Below, piece by piece: positions 8,268 to 16,704 of a DNA stretch of 47,685 bases. Every line of letters starts with the position of its first letter. Position 1 is the stretch's first letter. Where the stretch lies: assembly GCA_030147325.1 (NCBI GenBank), contig JASLAA010000125.1:1-47685 (forward strand). The letters are read 5' to 3'. The position numbers were made by a program, and so were the translations under genes. The notes beneath the pieces are model-generated. The model was given only the letters and a program-made list of their open reading frames with translations. It ran no database searches and was not told the DNA's origin. Origin of the DNA: Arthrobacter sp. GTDB lineage: Bacteria; Actinomycetota; Actinomycetes; Actinomycetales; Micrococcaceae.

Positions 8268-11200
8268 TCAGGAGCGGAGGTGCTGCGGTCGGGGCGGCAG
8301 CGGCCCAGGCCCGCGGGCGGGATAGCCGTCCTTCACCGGCGGTACATCGGTGGGGATCTCCGTGAGCATCTCCCGGAGGACGCCGACACCGTGCTCGAGC
8401 TGGGGGTCCTCCCCTGCCGCATGGGCGTGCGGCGGGAAGGGGACCTCGATGTCCGGATCGACCCCGTGGTTCTCGATCGACCACCCCACCCCGCCCACCA
8501 CATGGAAGCCGTAGCGGGGCTGGTTGACGCCCGTACCGTCCGCCAGCTTGAAACGCCCGTCGATGCCGATGACGCCGCCCCAGGTCCGCGTCCCGATCAC
8601 CGGTCCGATGCCGCGCAGCTTCGCGACCTGGGTGATGATGTCGCCGTCCGAGCCGGCGAACTCGTCGGTCAGGATGACCACGGGACCACGTGGTGCATGG
8701 GCCGGGTAGGTGCCCGGCACCTCGCCGCGCGGCATGGACCAGGCCGTGACGCGCCGGCCGATCAGCTCCGCGACCAGCTGCGACGTGTGACCGCCGCGGT
8801 TCCGGCGGACGTCTATCACCAGGGCGTCCCGGGCCGTCTCCCGGTCGAGGTCGCGGTGCAGCTGACCCCACCCGTTGGCGACCATGTCCGGGATGTGGAG
8901 GTACCCGAAGCGACCCTCGGAGGCGCGCCGGACCGTCGCCCTGTTCGCTGCGACCCAGTTCTGGTAGCGCAGGCGTTCCTCGCTCCGGAGGGGGACGACG
9001 GCGACACGGCGGCGCCCGGCGTCGTCCGCCGACCGCACGGTCAGCTCCACTGCCACCCCTGCCGCCCCCGTCAGGAGCACGGAGGGCCCGAACCGGTCCG
9101 GGACGGGAACACCATCGACCGCTTCGATGATGTCGCCTGCCCTCACCGCGACCCCGGGGGCGCTGAGCGGGGAGATGGCGCGCGGATCCGACGATTCCGT
9201 CTCGAAGACGCGCGTCACCGCCCAGCCGCCGTTCGCGGGCGCGAGCTCCGCACCGAGGAAGCCCTGGTGGCCCCCCGGCTCGGTGACCACAGCTGGCGCG
9301 ACGTAGGCATGGGACGTTCCCAGCTCCCCGTGGAGTTCCCAGAGGAGATCGACGAGGTCGTCATGGCTGCCCAGCCGGTCGACCAGCGGCAGGTAGCGCT
9401 CCCGGATGCCTTCCCAGTCCACACCGGCCATGTCCTCGGTCCAGAAGAAGTCCCGCTGGAGCCGCCAGGCCTCCTCGAAGGCCTGCCTCCAGACGCTGGG
9501 TGGGTCGAGCAGAACCCGGACGCGCTCCAGGGCCACGCGGATCTGCTTCGGCGAATCCGGCTCCGTCCTGCCGTCGGTCGGGATGGCGGTGACCGTTCCG
9601 TGCGCCCTGTGCACCGCGGTGGACCCGTCCCGGCTGACCTCGAAGGCCTCGACGTCCGCTGCAAGCACCTCGACGGTCCGGCGGGCCAGATCGAAGCGCT
9701 CGAGGCGCCGCGCCGGTTCCTCGTCCGAGGATGACGCGCGCCCGTCGCCCGTGACTCCCCCGATGTCTCCCGCCGTCCACAGCAGCGCCCCCTCGACGGC
9801 CCTGAGGTCGTCGTAGGTCCCCTGCCCGACCGGCAGCGCGATGGTGCGTGCCATCAGGAGGTCTGGGTCGACGACGACCGGCGCCTTCTCACTGGTGTCG
9901 GCGCCCTTCCCATCGGGCTGTCCGCCGTTCCCGCCCGCCGTCGCGGCACTCGGACCGAAGGGCGACGGCGTACCCGCCGCGAGCGCCACGAGGTAGGGCT
10001 TGGTGGACGCCGGGAAGCTGAGGTCGAAGCGGTGGGTGTCGTAGACCGGGTCGAAGCTCCTGTCCGAGAGGAAGGCGAGGTACTTCCCGTCGGGAGTGAA
10101 GGTCGGCGACCAGTCCCTGAACCGTCCGTCCGACACGTCCAGGATGTCCCCTGCCTGCCCTACGCCCGTGAGCCGGATGCGGCTCCGCGATCCCTCCTGC
10201 GCCATCGGCTCGGCCCAGGCGAGCCACGCAGAGTCGTTCGAGAAGACGGCCGACTCGATCGCACCCTCCTCCGTGGCGACGATCCTGCGTCGGGCACCGC
10301 TGTCGACCGTCACGAGGTCGAGGGCACCGGTCTCGGAGGGAACGGCGACATGCCTCCCGTCCGGGCTGACGGCGAGCGCCGTTGCACGGAAACGCCCGTC
10401 GAAGGCGAAGCGCTGCAGCACCTCTCCCGCGGGCGCGGATTGAGCCTCCAGCGATGCCGCCTCGCCGTCGCTCTCTCCGTCGCCGCTGTCCTGCCGCTGG
10501 GGAACCTCCCCCGTGGTCGGAGCTCCGCCCGCACCGAGGGGGCTCGGGGCAGCGTCAACGGGGCCAGGCCTCGGTGCGTCGCGCAGGCTCAGAGCCCTCA
10601 CCGGCGCAGGGAGAGCCGCTGCGGCGCTGTCATCGGATCCGATGGGGTCCGGGGACGTCGCCGCAGCCACGGACGGACGATCGTCGCCCGGCGACGTCCG
10701 CTCCGCACCCGCGAACACATCCCGCACGTACAGCGCCTCCTCGCCACCGGTATCCGCGATGTAGGCGATCCTCGTCCCATCCACCGGCCGGCCGAGCCGG
10801 GCCCTCACTCCCGGGGTCGCCTCGATGACGCGCGAGGGGCCGTCCTGGTGGGTCACCCAGTGGAGCGTTCCATGGGCTTCGACGATCGAGGCGGATCCGT
10901 CGGCCGTCGGTACAGCGGCGGCGAGGTGGCGGTCGACCTTCAGCGGTTGGGGACGACGCGCGGTGGCCGCCGAGCCGAGCGTGATGGACAGCCGGATGGC
11001 CGCGTCGTCGAGGGAGGGCAGGAACCAGAGGCTCCCGGCGGACTCGAAGACGATGCGGGTTCCGTCGGTGCTGGCATGGCGCACGTAGAACTCGTCGTGG
11101 TCCGTGTGGCGGCGGAGGTCCGCGCCCGTCCGGTCCACCGAGTAGAGGTTGCCGTACCCTTCGTGGTCGGACAGGAAGGCGACGCGACCGTCGACCCACA

Positions 11201-11792
11201 TGGGGTCGCTGAGATTCCCGTCCAGTTCCGGGAGGAACCTCTCGAAGCCGCCGCTCCCGTCGTCGTCGATCCAGAGCTTGCCCGCGGTACCACCTCGGTA
11301 ACGCTTCCACCAGGCCGGTTCCCGCGTCAGGGCGCTGCCGATCACCACCGGCTTCTCATCTCCCAGTGCAGGGCCTTCGACGACGGTGTCCACCGGACCG
11401 AAGGGCAGGACGGTGTGCGCCGAACCATCGAGGGGAACGCGGTAGGCCCACCCCAACCGGGAATCCTCGTGACGGAACGCGCTCGTGGCCAGGACGTCAC
11501 CGGACGCCGTGAATCCCTTGACGCGGGTGCTCTGGTGTCCCCAGAAGGTGAGCCTACGGAAGCCGCCACCCTCGACGTCGGCGGCGACGACCTCGGGCGC
11601 GCCGCCCTGCACGACGGTCCAGGCGATCGTGCTGCCGTCCGGTGAGAAGCGGGGGTTCCTGGCGACGAGTTGCAGAGCAGAGATGCGCCAGGCGCGGCCT
11701 CCGTCCAGCGGAGCCACCCAGACGTCGTTCTCGGCGACGAAGGTGACGCGGTTGCCGTGGAGGTGCGGGAAGCGGAGGTAGTCGGAGCCCAT
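8268..11792 (-). CDS. Tricorn protease homologue (S41 family)
   Basis: A 1174-residue self-compartmentalising peptidase thought to shorten oligopeptides released by larger proteases. The N-terminal 750 or so residues form WD40/TolB-like beta-propeller repeats. Next come a helical C1-like segment, a PDZ domain (about 860-940), and the S41 catalytic core. The family's catalytic set is present: Ser827-His828 in GTSHAYV, nucleophile Ser1048 in AGSDGD, and Glu1107 in SIENHG. A low-complexity stretch rich in Pro, Ala, Ser and Asp (about 365-452) interrupts the propeller region. A TAAGAT hexamer ends 6 bases before the ATG and there is no ribosome binding site, so translation is probably leaderless. 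The leucyl aminopeptidase encoded nearby could finish its products, but that link is inference. Confidence 0.93.
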   Translation of the reverse strand: MGSDYLRFPHLHGNRVTFVAENDVWVAPLDGGRAWRISALQLVARNPRFSPDGSTIAWTVVQGGAPEVVAADVEGGGFRRLTFWGHQSTRVKGFTASGDVLATSAFRHEDSRLGWAYRVPLDGSAHTVLPFGPVDTVVEGPALGDEKPVVIGSALTREPAWWKRYRGGTAGKLWIDDDGSGGFERFLPELDGNLSDPMWVDGRVAFLSDHEGYGNLYSVDRTGADLRRHTDHDEFYVRHASTDGTRIVFESAGSLWFLPSLDDAAIRLSITLGSAATARRPQPLKVDRHLAAAVPTADGSASIVEAHGTLHWVTHQDGPSRVIEATPGVRARLGRPVDGTRIAYIADTGGEEALYVRDVFAGAERTSPGDDRPSVAAATSPDPIGSDDSAAAALPAPVRALSLRDAPRPGPVDAAPSPLGAGGAPTTGEVPQRQDSGDGESDGEAASLEAQSAPAGEVLQRFAFDGRFRATALAVSPDGRHVAVPSETGALDLVTVDSGARRRIVATEEGAIESAVFSNDSAWLAWAEPMAQEGSRSRIRLTGVGQAGDILDVSDGRFRDWSPTFTPDGKYLAFLSDRSFDPVYDTHRFDLSFPASTKPYLVALAAGTPSPFGPSAATAGGNGGQPDGKGADTSEKAPVVVDPDLLMARTIALPVGQGTYDDLRAVEGALLWTAGDIGGVTGDGRASSSDEEPARRLERFDLARRTVEVLAADVEAFEVSRDGSTAVHRAHGTVTAIPTDGRTEPDSPKQIRVALERVRVLLDPPSVWRQAFEEAWRLQRDFFWTEDMAGVDWEGIRERYLPLVDRLGSHDDLVDLLWELHGELGTSHAYVAPAVVTEPGGHQGFLGAELAPANGGWAVTRVFETESSDPRAISPLSAPGVAVRAGDIIEAVDGVPVPDRFGPSVLLTGAAGVAVELTVRSADDAGRRRVAVVPLRSEERLRYQNWVAANRATVRRASEGRFGYLHIPDMVANGWGQLHRDLDRETARDALVIDVRRNRGGHTSQLVAELIGRRVTAWSMPRGEVPGTYPAHAPRGPVVILTDEFAGSDGDIITQVAKLRGIGPVIGTRTWGGVIGIDGRFKLADGTGVNQPRYGFHVVGGVGWSIENHGVDPDIEVPFPPHAHAAGEDPQLEHGVGVLREMLTEIPTDVPPVKDGYPARGPGPLPPRPQHLRS

Positions 11793-11804
11793 TCGTCGAT
11801 CTTA
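11793..11804 (-). promoter_or_regulatory. Leaderless -10 of tricorn gene
   Basis: TAAGAT (11804-11799) followed by exactly 6 bases and the ATG at 11792. No Shine-Dalgarno sequence is present. Confidence 0.6.
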
Positions 11805-11917
11805 GCCACGGGGGAACGCGCGCCGGCTCTCCTTCGAGCCTGTGCCTGCGCCCTCCGCGACCCGGAGCGGCGGGGCGCCCGGTACCGTTCGCGGGAGACA
11901 AGTGGTTCGATGGAGCA

Positions 11918-12814
11918 ATGCGCATCCTTCTCGCCGGCGCGTCCGGAACCATTGGAACCGCCCTCACCCGACAGTTGGAGAAGAACCACGAGGTGCGGCG
12001 CCTTGTGCGCCGGGCACCGAAGGGAGTCTCGGAGGTGCGGTGGAATCCCGCCGCAGGGGAGCTCGACGTGGCCGCGATCGAGTGGGCGGACGCCGTCGTG
12101 AATCTCTCCGGTGCGGGTATAGCCGGCGGCCTGTGGACGCGGTCGTACAGGGAGAAGCTGTACTCCTCACGCATCCGCCCCACCCGCACGCTCGTCGAGG
12201 CGATGAAGAAGGCCCAGAATCCTCCGCAGGTCTTCGTCAGCCAATCGGCGTCCGGCTATTACGGCGACCGCGGGGACGAGGTCCTGACCGAGGCCTCGGC
12301 ATCCGGCGGGACCCTTCTGGCCGATATCTGCAGGCGGTGGGAGGAAGAAGCGCTCGGTGCTCCGGACCCGGTCCGCGTGGTCCTGGCCCGCACCGGTATC
12401 GTCATGGCGAAGGAGGGCGGTGCCCTTCCGAACCTCCTGATCCCGATCCGCTTGTTCGCCGGCACGTCCCTCGGCTCCGGACGCCAGTGGTGGCCCTGGA
12501 TCAGCCTGAACGACGAGATCCGGGCCCTCGAATTCCTGCTCACCTCACCCCTCAGCGGGCCTGTCAATCTCAGCGCACCAAGTCCGGCCCACCTCGATGA
12601 CATCACCCTCCAGCTCGGTAGGGCATTCCACCGCCCTGTCTGGTTCCGGGTTCCGGGTGTCATCCTGACGACTGTCATCGGGCAACTCGCTTTCGAACTC
12701 CTCCTGGTGAGCGCTCGCATGGAGCCACGCGCACTCACCCGCGCCGGCTTCACTTTCGACGAACCCACGCCCGAATCCCTGGCGCAATGGGTGAGGAGGG
12801 TCGTCTCGGGCTAG
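11918..12814 (+). CDS. TIGR01777 family NAD(P)-binding epimerase-like protein (SDR39U1 type)
   Basis: A 298-residue extended short-chain dehydrogenase-like protein. The N-terminal nucleotide-binding motif is GASGTIG at residues 7-13. 'SQSASGYYGDRGDE' follows the pattern of the family's active-site region. The last 55 residues match the DUF1731 tail ('MEPRALTRAGFTFDEPTPESL'). The substrate and reaction are unknown for this family. GGAG at about 11911 precedes the ATG. It is divergent from the tricorn gene. In mycobacteria the homologue sits directly before lipB; here a kinase gene on the other strand lies between them. Confidence 0.9.
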   Translation: MRILLAGASGTIGTALTRQLEKNHEVRRLVRRAPKGVSEVRWNPAAGELDVAAIEWADAVVNLSGAGIAGGLWTRSYREKLYSSRIRPTRTLVEAMKKAQNPPQVFVSQSASGYYGDRGDEVLTEASASGGTLLADICRRWEEEALGAPDPVRVVLARTGIVMAKEGGALPNLLIPIRLFAGTSLGSGRQWWPWISLNDEIRALEFLLTSPLSGPVNLSAPSPAHLDDITLQLGRAFHRPVWFRVPGVILTTVIGQLAFELLLVSARMEPRALTRAGFTFDEPTPESLAQWVRRVVSG

Positions 12815-12850
12815 GGGCGTTCGGGCGCCTCCCCGTCGTCCGGCGGCTCC

Positions 12851-12886
12851 TTCTGCGTCAGGTTCTGCGTCATGTTCTGCGTCATG
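12851..12886. repeat. Three tandem 12-bp repeats at the kinase stop codon
   Basis: Three back-to-back copies of TTCTGCGTCATG (one mismatch in the first) at 12851, 12863 and 12875. The kinase stop codon lies inside the last copy. On the minus strand the unit reads CATGACGCAGAA. Confidence 0.9.
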
Positions 12887-14813
12887 GCCCGGGCGAGACG
12901 ACCGAGTGGATCCGCCAGCCGGAACCGGAGTTCCAGAGGACGAAGACCAGGTCCTGCTCACCGGCGGCCATCAGCGGGCTGGGGCCCTCTCCGTCCGGCG
13001 ACCGACCGTTCGGGGGCGACGACGTGGTCTCCGTGTAGGACGAGAGCTTCGCCGTCGCCCGGATCACCGACACCTCCGTCGCCTCGGGCGGACGCATGAC
13101 GGGCGGAAGGGCAGCGACCTGCGGCATCGCAGTGAGCTCCACCTCGGACAACACCGACGAATCACTGATGGTGATCGACAAGTGCTGAAGTTCACGGCCC
13201 GAGTCCGCGAGCGCGGTGACCGACTCGTGGTCGGCCGAGAACGCCGGCGACCCCTCGACGGCAACTCCTGTCAGCAATCCGGCGTCGGCCGTCGCGAACG
13301 CCCTCCCGCGCAGTGCCGCGAGTTCCCCGAGCGCCGCCACGGGGTCGAGTGGGCCGGCCCCCGGGGGTGGGGCCCGGTGCGCGTCGACTGTCCCGGGGCC
13401 ATCCTCGGCACGCTCGGAGGCACTGCCGATCGGAGCGGTCTCCGTCGCGTCCTGCGCTGCCGGAGCCTGACCGGTGACCTCATTGCCCTGCGGTGCCGGC
13501 CGGGTGAGCGGCTGTTCGGTGGTCGCCGACCCACCGAGCGTCAACCCGATGCCCGCCAGGAGCAGAGCACCAGCGGCCAGTCCTGCCGCAAGTGCCAGCC
13601 GGCTCCGAGTATCACGATCGGTCCGGGGGCGGCTGCGCACGGGACCTGCAGGAACGGAGTCTCGGTGCGCCCTGCCCCGCCGATGGAGCGATGGGTCGCT
13701 ACTCCTCGCCCCGGTCCCCGGTCGCTGCCGCCTGCGGTGTCCACGCACAATCCGTCTCCAGCCCTTCAGCGGAGGAACCGGCGGACGAACCTCGAGCTGC
13801 GTGAGCAGTTCAGGCAGAACACTCGGATGGACGGCAGGCACCAGGTTGACCGCGACGGGTGCTGAGCTCGCGAGCAGCGTCCGTGCGAAGTCGTCCGCCG
13901 ACGGCCGGCGGTCCGTGGTCGAGCTCAACCCGTCCTCGATGAGTTGCATGAGTATGGGAGGCACGTCGGGGATGATCAGGGCAAGGGGCGGGCGTTGCTC
14001 GGTCGGAGCGGGGACGCGACCGGTCAGGGCGAACCACGCGACCGCCGCGAGTGCGAACACGTCCGCTCGTGCATCGAAGGATCCGTCGCCCGACGGATCG
14101 ACGAATCCCGGGGTTCCGACCACGGCGACGGGGTCGGAACCCAGCAGCCGCCCGGTGCCGAAATCTGCGAGCAGGGGTTTGCCCTCGGGGGTGAAGAGGA
14201 TGTTCGCCGGGGTCACATCCCCGTGTGATGCTCCCTCGCGATGCAGGTGACCCAGGACCTGGGCCATCGGCGCCAGGGCCGTCACCACCTCCGGGACCGG
14301 AAGCGGACCGCGACTGGCAACAAGGCCCAGCAGAGATCCACCCGCGGCGAGGTCCATCAGCAGACCCGGACCCTGATCGGTCTCGAGGATACGGTGCACC
14401 GGCAGCAGGTGGTCGTGTCCGAAGCCCTGGAGCAACCGGAGTTCCCGCCCGACATCCGCCCGGGCGGATCGCCCCTCGCCGGATGCCGACCCCGGAGATC
14501 CGGAAGCCGCCGCTGTACCGGATGCCCTTCGTCCATGGCGGGACGGCATGCGACCCGGGGCCGGCGCTGCTTCCGGATCCGGTCCCGACCCTGACCCGTC
14601 TCCGACCTTGAGTGCGAATCGCTGTCCGCCGTCGTCGGTCACCAACCAGACACGGGAGGACCCCCCTCGGCCGAGGAGGCGTCCGACCGTGAAGCCGTCG
14701 ACGGAGGGAGGGGGCCCCGCCTCCCGGTCGACGACGGAACCGCGGGTCCCCGCCACGGCGGATCGGTCGATGCCGATTCCGGTGCGCGAGGTACGCGGGG
14801 CGAAGTCACTCAT
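12882..14813 (-). CDS. Membrane-anchored serine/threonine protein kinase, atypical
   Basis: A 643-residue protein with a cytosolic kinase domain (about 40-320), a basic juxtamembrane stretch, one membrane segment (about 406-428) and an extracytoplasmic tail of about 215 residues. The glycine loop is GRGGSSRV (48-55), with catalytic-type Lys69, Glu124 in the C helix, HGDVTPAN (197-204, Asp199 as base) and DFG (217-219). Odd points: the HRD arginine is Gly, the usual APE motif after GTP is replaced by 'GFVDPSG', and about 45 low-complexity residues (72-118) are inserted between Lys69 and the C helix. The ATP-binding and catalytic residues are otherwise kept, so activity is possible. No sensor fold is recognised in the tail. 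The start is probably leaderless. Confidence 0.85.
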   Translation of the reverse strand: MSDFAPRTSRTGIGIDRSAVAGTRGSVVDREAGPPPSVDGFTVGRLLGRGGSSRVWLVTDDGGQRFALKVGDGSGSGPDPEAAPAPGRMPSRHGRRASGTAAASGSPGSASGEGRSARADVGRELRLLQGFGHDHLLPVHRILETDQGPGLLMDLAAGGSLLGLVASRGPLPVPEVVTALAPMAQVLGHLHREGASHGDVTPANILFTPEGKPLLADFGTGRLLGSDPVAVVGTPGFVDPSGDGSFDARADVFALAAVAWFALTGRVPAPTEQRPPLALIIPDVPPILMQLIEDGLSSTTDRRPSADDFARTLLASSAPVAVNLVPAVHPSVLPELLTQLEVRPPVPPLKGWRRIVRGHRRRQRPGTGARSSDPSLHRRGRAHRDSVPAGPVRSRPRTDRDTRSRLALAAGLAAGALLLAGIGLTLGGSATTEQPLTRPAPQGNEVTGQAPAAQDATETAPIGSASERAEDGPGTVDAHRAPPPGAGPLDPVAALGELAALRGRAFATADAGLLTGVAVEGSPAFSADHESVTALADSGRELQHLSITISDSSVLSEVELTAMPQVAALPPVMRPPEATEVSVIRATAKLSSYTETTSSPPNGRSPDGEGPSPLMAAGEQDLVFVLWNSGSGWRIHSVVSPGP

Positions 14814-14825
14814 GCATCAGTTCTA
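14814..14825 (-). promoter_or_regulatory. Leaderless -10 of kinase gene
   Basis: TAGAAC (14825-14820), 6 bases, then ATG at 14813; no ribosome binding site. Confidence 0.4.
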
Positions 14826-14923
14826 GGGCATGGGTGAACGCTCCGATGGGTTATCCACAGGCCGCGACGAGGCGAGGGTGCAGGGGTCGACCGAGTGCCC
14901 GGAGAAGAGTCACCGAACGGGAC

Positions 14924-14935
14924 TACGCTTGCACC
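14924..14935 (+). promoter_or_regulatory. Leaderless -10 of lipB
   Basis: TACGCT (14924-14929), 6 bases, then ATG at 14936; no ribosome binding site. Confidence 0.55.
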
Positions 14936-15634
14936 ATGACTCTCGTACTGTCGCGCGTCGGCCTTGCCCCGGACTACATCGAGTACACCCGCGGCTGGGA
15001 GATGCAGAAACTTCTGCACGCACAGGTCGTCGAGGGGACGGCACCCAGCACGGTCCTCCTCCTGGAACACACCGCCGTCTACACGGCCGGCAAGCGCACC
15101 GAGGACCACGAGAGGCCGTTCGACGGCACACCCGTGGTTCCCGTGGATCGCGGCGGCAAGCTGACGTGGCACGGCCCCGGACAGCTGGTCGGGTACCCGA
15201 TCCTCGCCCTACGGGATCCGGCACGCGTCGCCGAGTACGTGCACATCCTCGAGGAGGTCATCATCGCCACCCTCGGACAGCTCGGGATCGACGGCATCCG
15301 CATCGCCGGACGATCGGGGGTCTGGCTGGCCGCGACGGACGACAGCCCGGCCAGGAAGATCGCGGCGATCGGGATCCGGGTGAAGGACCGTGTCACGATG
15401 CACGGTTTCGCCGTCAACTGCAGCAACGAACTGGCTCCGTTCCAGCAGATCGTCCCCTGCGGCATCAGCGACGCCGGAGTGACGACCATCTCGGCCGAGT
15501 ACGGCCGGACGGTCACGCCAGCGGAGATCGTTTCGCTTATCGAGGCCGAACTGCGCAAGAATGAGGCGTTGCTGGTGGGCAGTGGCGATACCCGCGCCGC
15601 CCACGCCGATTCCACAGAAGGAGCTCTACTGTGA
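14936..15634 (+). CDS. lipB: Octanoyltransferase, lipoate biosynthesis
   Basis: Transfers octanoyl groups from acyl carrier protein to lipoyl domains, the first step of endogenous lipoate synthesis. The 232 residues contain the signature RGGKLTWHGPGQL (72-84), the catalytic Lys141 in RKIAAIG and the acyl-accepting Cys175 in VPCGIS. The ATG at 14936 is favoured over earlier in-frame codons because family similarity starts there and a -10 hexamer lies just upstream. Its stop overlaps the lipA GTG by four bases (GTGA), so the two are translationally coupled. The partner substrate, SucB, is encoded 7 kb upstream. Confidence 0.96.
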   Translation: MTLVLSRVGLAPDYIEYTRGWEMQKLLHAQVVEGTAPSTVLLLEHTAVYTAGKRTEDHERPFDGTPVVPVDRGGKLTWHGPGQLVGYPILALRDPARVAEYVHILEEVIIATLGQLGIDGIRIAGRSGVWLAATDDSPARKIAAIGIRVKDRVTMHGFAVNCSNELAPFQQIVPCGISDAGVTTISAEYGRTVTPAEIVSLIEAELRKNEALLVGSGDTRAAHADSTEGALL

Positions 15635-16632
15635 GCCTTGCACCCGAGGGTCGCCGCCTGCTGCGCGTCGAGGCGCGTAACGCCGAAACGCCCGTCGAGC
15701 GCAAACCGGACTGGATCAAGGCGAAGGTCAACATCGGTCCAGAATTCGTCGCGATGAAGAACCTCGTGAAGAAGGAAGGACTCCACACCGTGTGTGAGGA
15801 GGCCGGCTGTCCCAACATCTTCGAGTGCTGGGAAGACCGCGAGGCGACCTTCCTCATCGGCGGATCGGAATGCACGAGGCGCTGCGACTTCTGTCAGATC
15901 GACACCGGTAAGCCCCAACCGCTGGACCGGAGCGAGCCGTTCAAGGTGGCGCAGTCCGTCAAGTCGATGAATCTCCGCTACGCCACCGTCACGGGCGTCG
16001 CGCGTGACGATCTGCCCGACGAGGGCGTCTGGCTCTACGCCGAGACGATCCGCCAGATCCACAGCATGAATCCCGGGACGGGCGTCGAGATCCTCATCCC
16101 CGACTTCTCGGGACGGCCCGAGCACATCGCCGCCATCTGCGACGCGGCTCCGGAGGTCTTCGCGCACAACGTCGAGACGGTGCCGCGCATCTTCAAGCGG
16201 ATCCGCCCGGCGTTCCGCTACGAGCGGTCCCTCGACGTCATCACCCAGGGACGCGACCGCGGGATGGTGACGAAGTCCAATCTCATCCTCGGCATGGGCG
16301 AGACGCGCGAGGAGATCTCATCGGCCCTCCGTGACCTGCACGAGGCGGGCTGTGACCTCATCACCATCACCCAGTACCTGCGCCCGAGCGAGCGTCACCT
16401 TCCCGTGGACCGCTGGGTGAAGCCGGGCGAGTTCGTCGAGCTGAGCCAGGAGGCGGAGGAGATCGGTTTCCTGGGCGTGATGAGCGGGCCGCTGGTGCGC
16501 TCCTCCTACCGCGCCGGACGCCTGTGGGCCCGGGCGATGCGGAAGAAGGGCCTCGAACTGCCTGCCGAACTCGCTCACCTGGACGAATCGGGGTCGGCCC
16601 TGCAGGAAGCGTCCTCGCTCCTCGCCGGCTGA
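15631..16632 (+). CDS. lipA: Lipoyl synthase (radical SAM)
   Basis: Inserts two sulfur atoms into octanoylated lipoyl domains. The 333 residues carry both iron-sulfur clusters: the auxiliary cluster ligands Cys55, Cys60 and Cys66, and the radical-SAM CxxxCxxC at Cys81, Cys85 and Cys88. The C-terminal 'GPLVRSSYRAG' holds the conserved RSSY motif whose serine ligates the auxiliary cluster. AAGGAG at 15618-15623 lies inside the end of lipB and serves the GTG start, giving a four-base overlap with the lipB stop. It is transcribed with lipB. Confidence 0.97.
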   Translation: MSLAPEGRRLLRVEARNAETPVERKPDWIKAKVNIGPEFVAMKNLVKKEGLHTVCEEAGCPNIFECWEDREATFLIGGSECTRRCDFCQIDTGKPQPLDRSEPFKVAQSVKSMNLRYATVTGVARDDLPDEGVWLYAETIRQIHSMNPGTGVEILIPDFSGRPEHIAAICDAAPEVFAHNVETVPRIFKRIRPAFRYERSLDVITQGRDRGMVTKSNLILGMGETREEISSALRDLHEAGCDLITITQYLRPSERHLPVDRWVKPGEFVELSQEAEEIGFLGVMSGPLVRSSYRAGRLWARAMRKKGLELPAELAHLDESGSALQEASSLLAG

Positions 16633-16689
16633 CGCCACTCCTACCGGGCGATCGTCGGCCCGGCGCCAGGATGCCGTCGGGTCATCCCG

Positions 16690-16695
16690 TAGAAT
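16690..16695 (+). promoter_or_regulatory. -10 hexamer before DUF4191 gene
   Basis: TAGAAT ends 9 bases before the ATG at 16705. A CGGAG between them may act as a weak ribosome binding site if transcription starts early; otherwise the leader is only a few bases. Confidence 0.5.
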
Positions 16696-16704
16696 CGGAG
16701 AACT

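Noticed and set aside
16644..16663. A terminator after lipA
   Set aside because: The stem is only 6 bp (CCGGGC/GCCCGG) with an 8-base loop, too weak to call.
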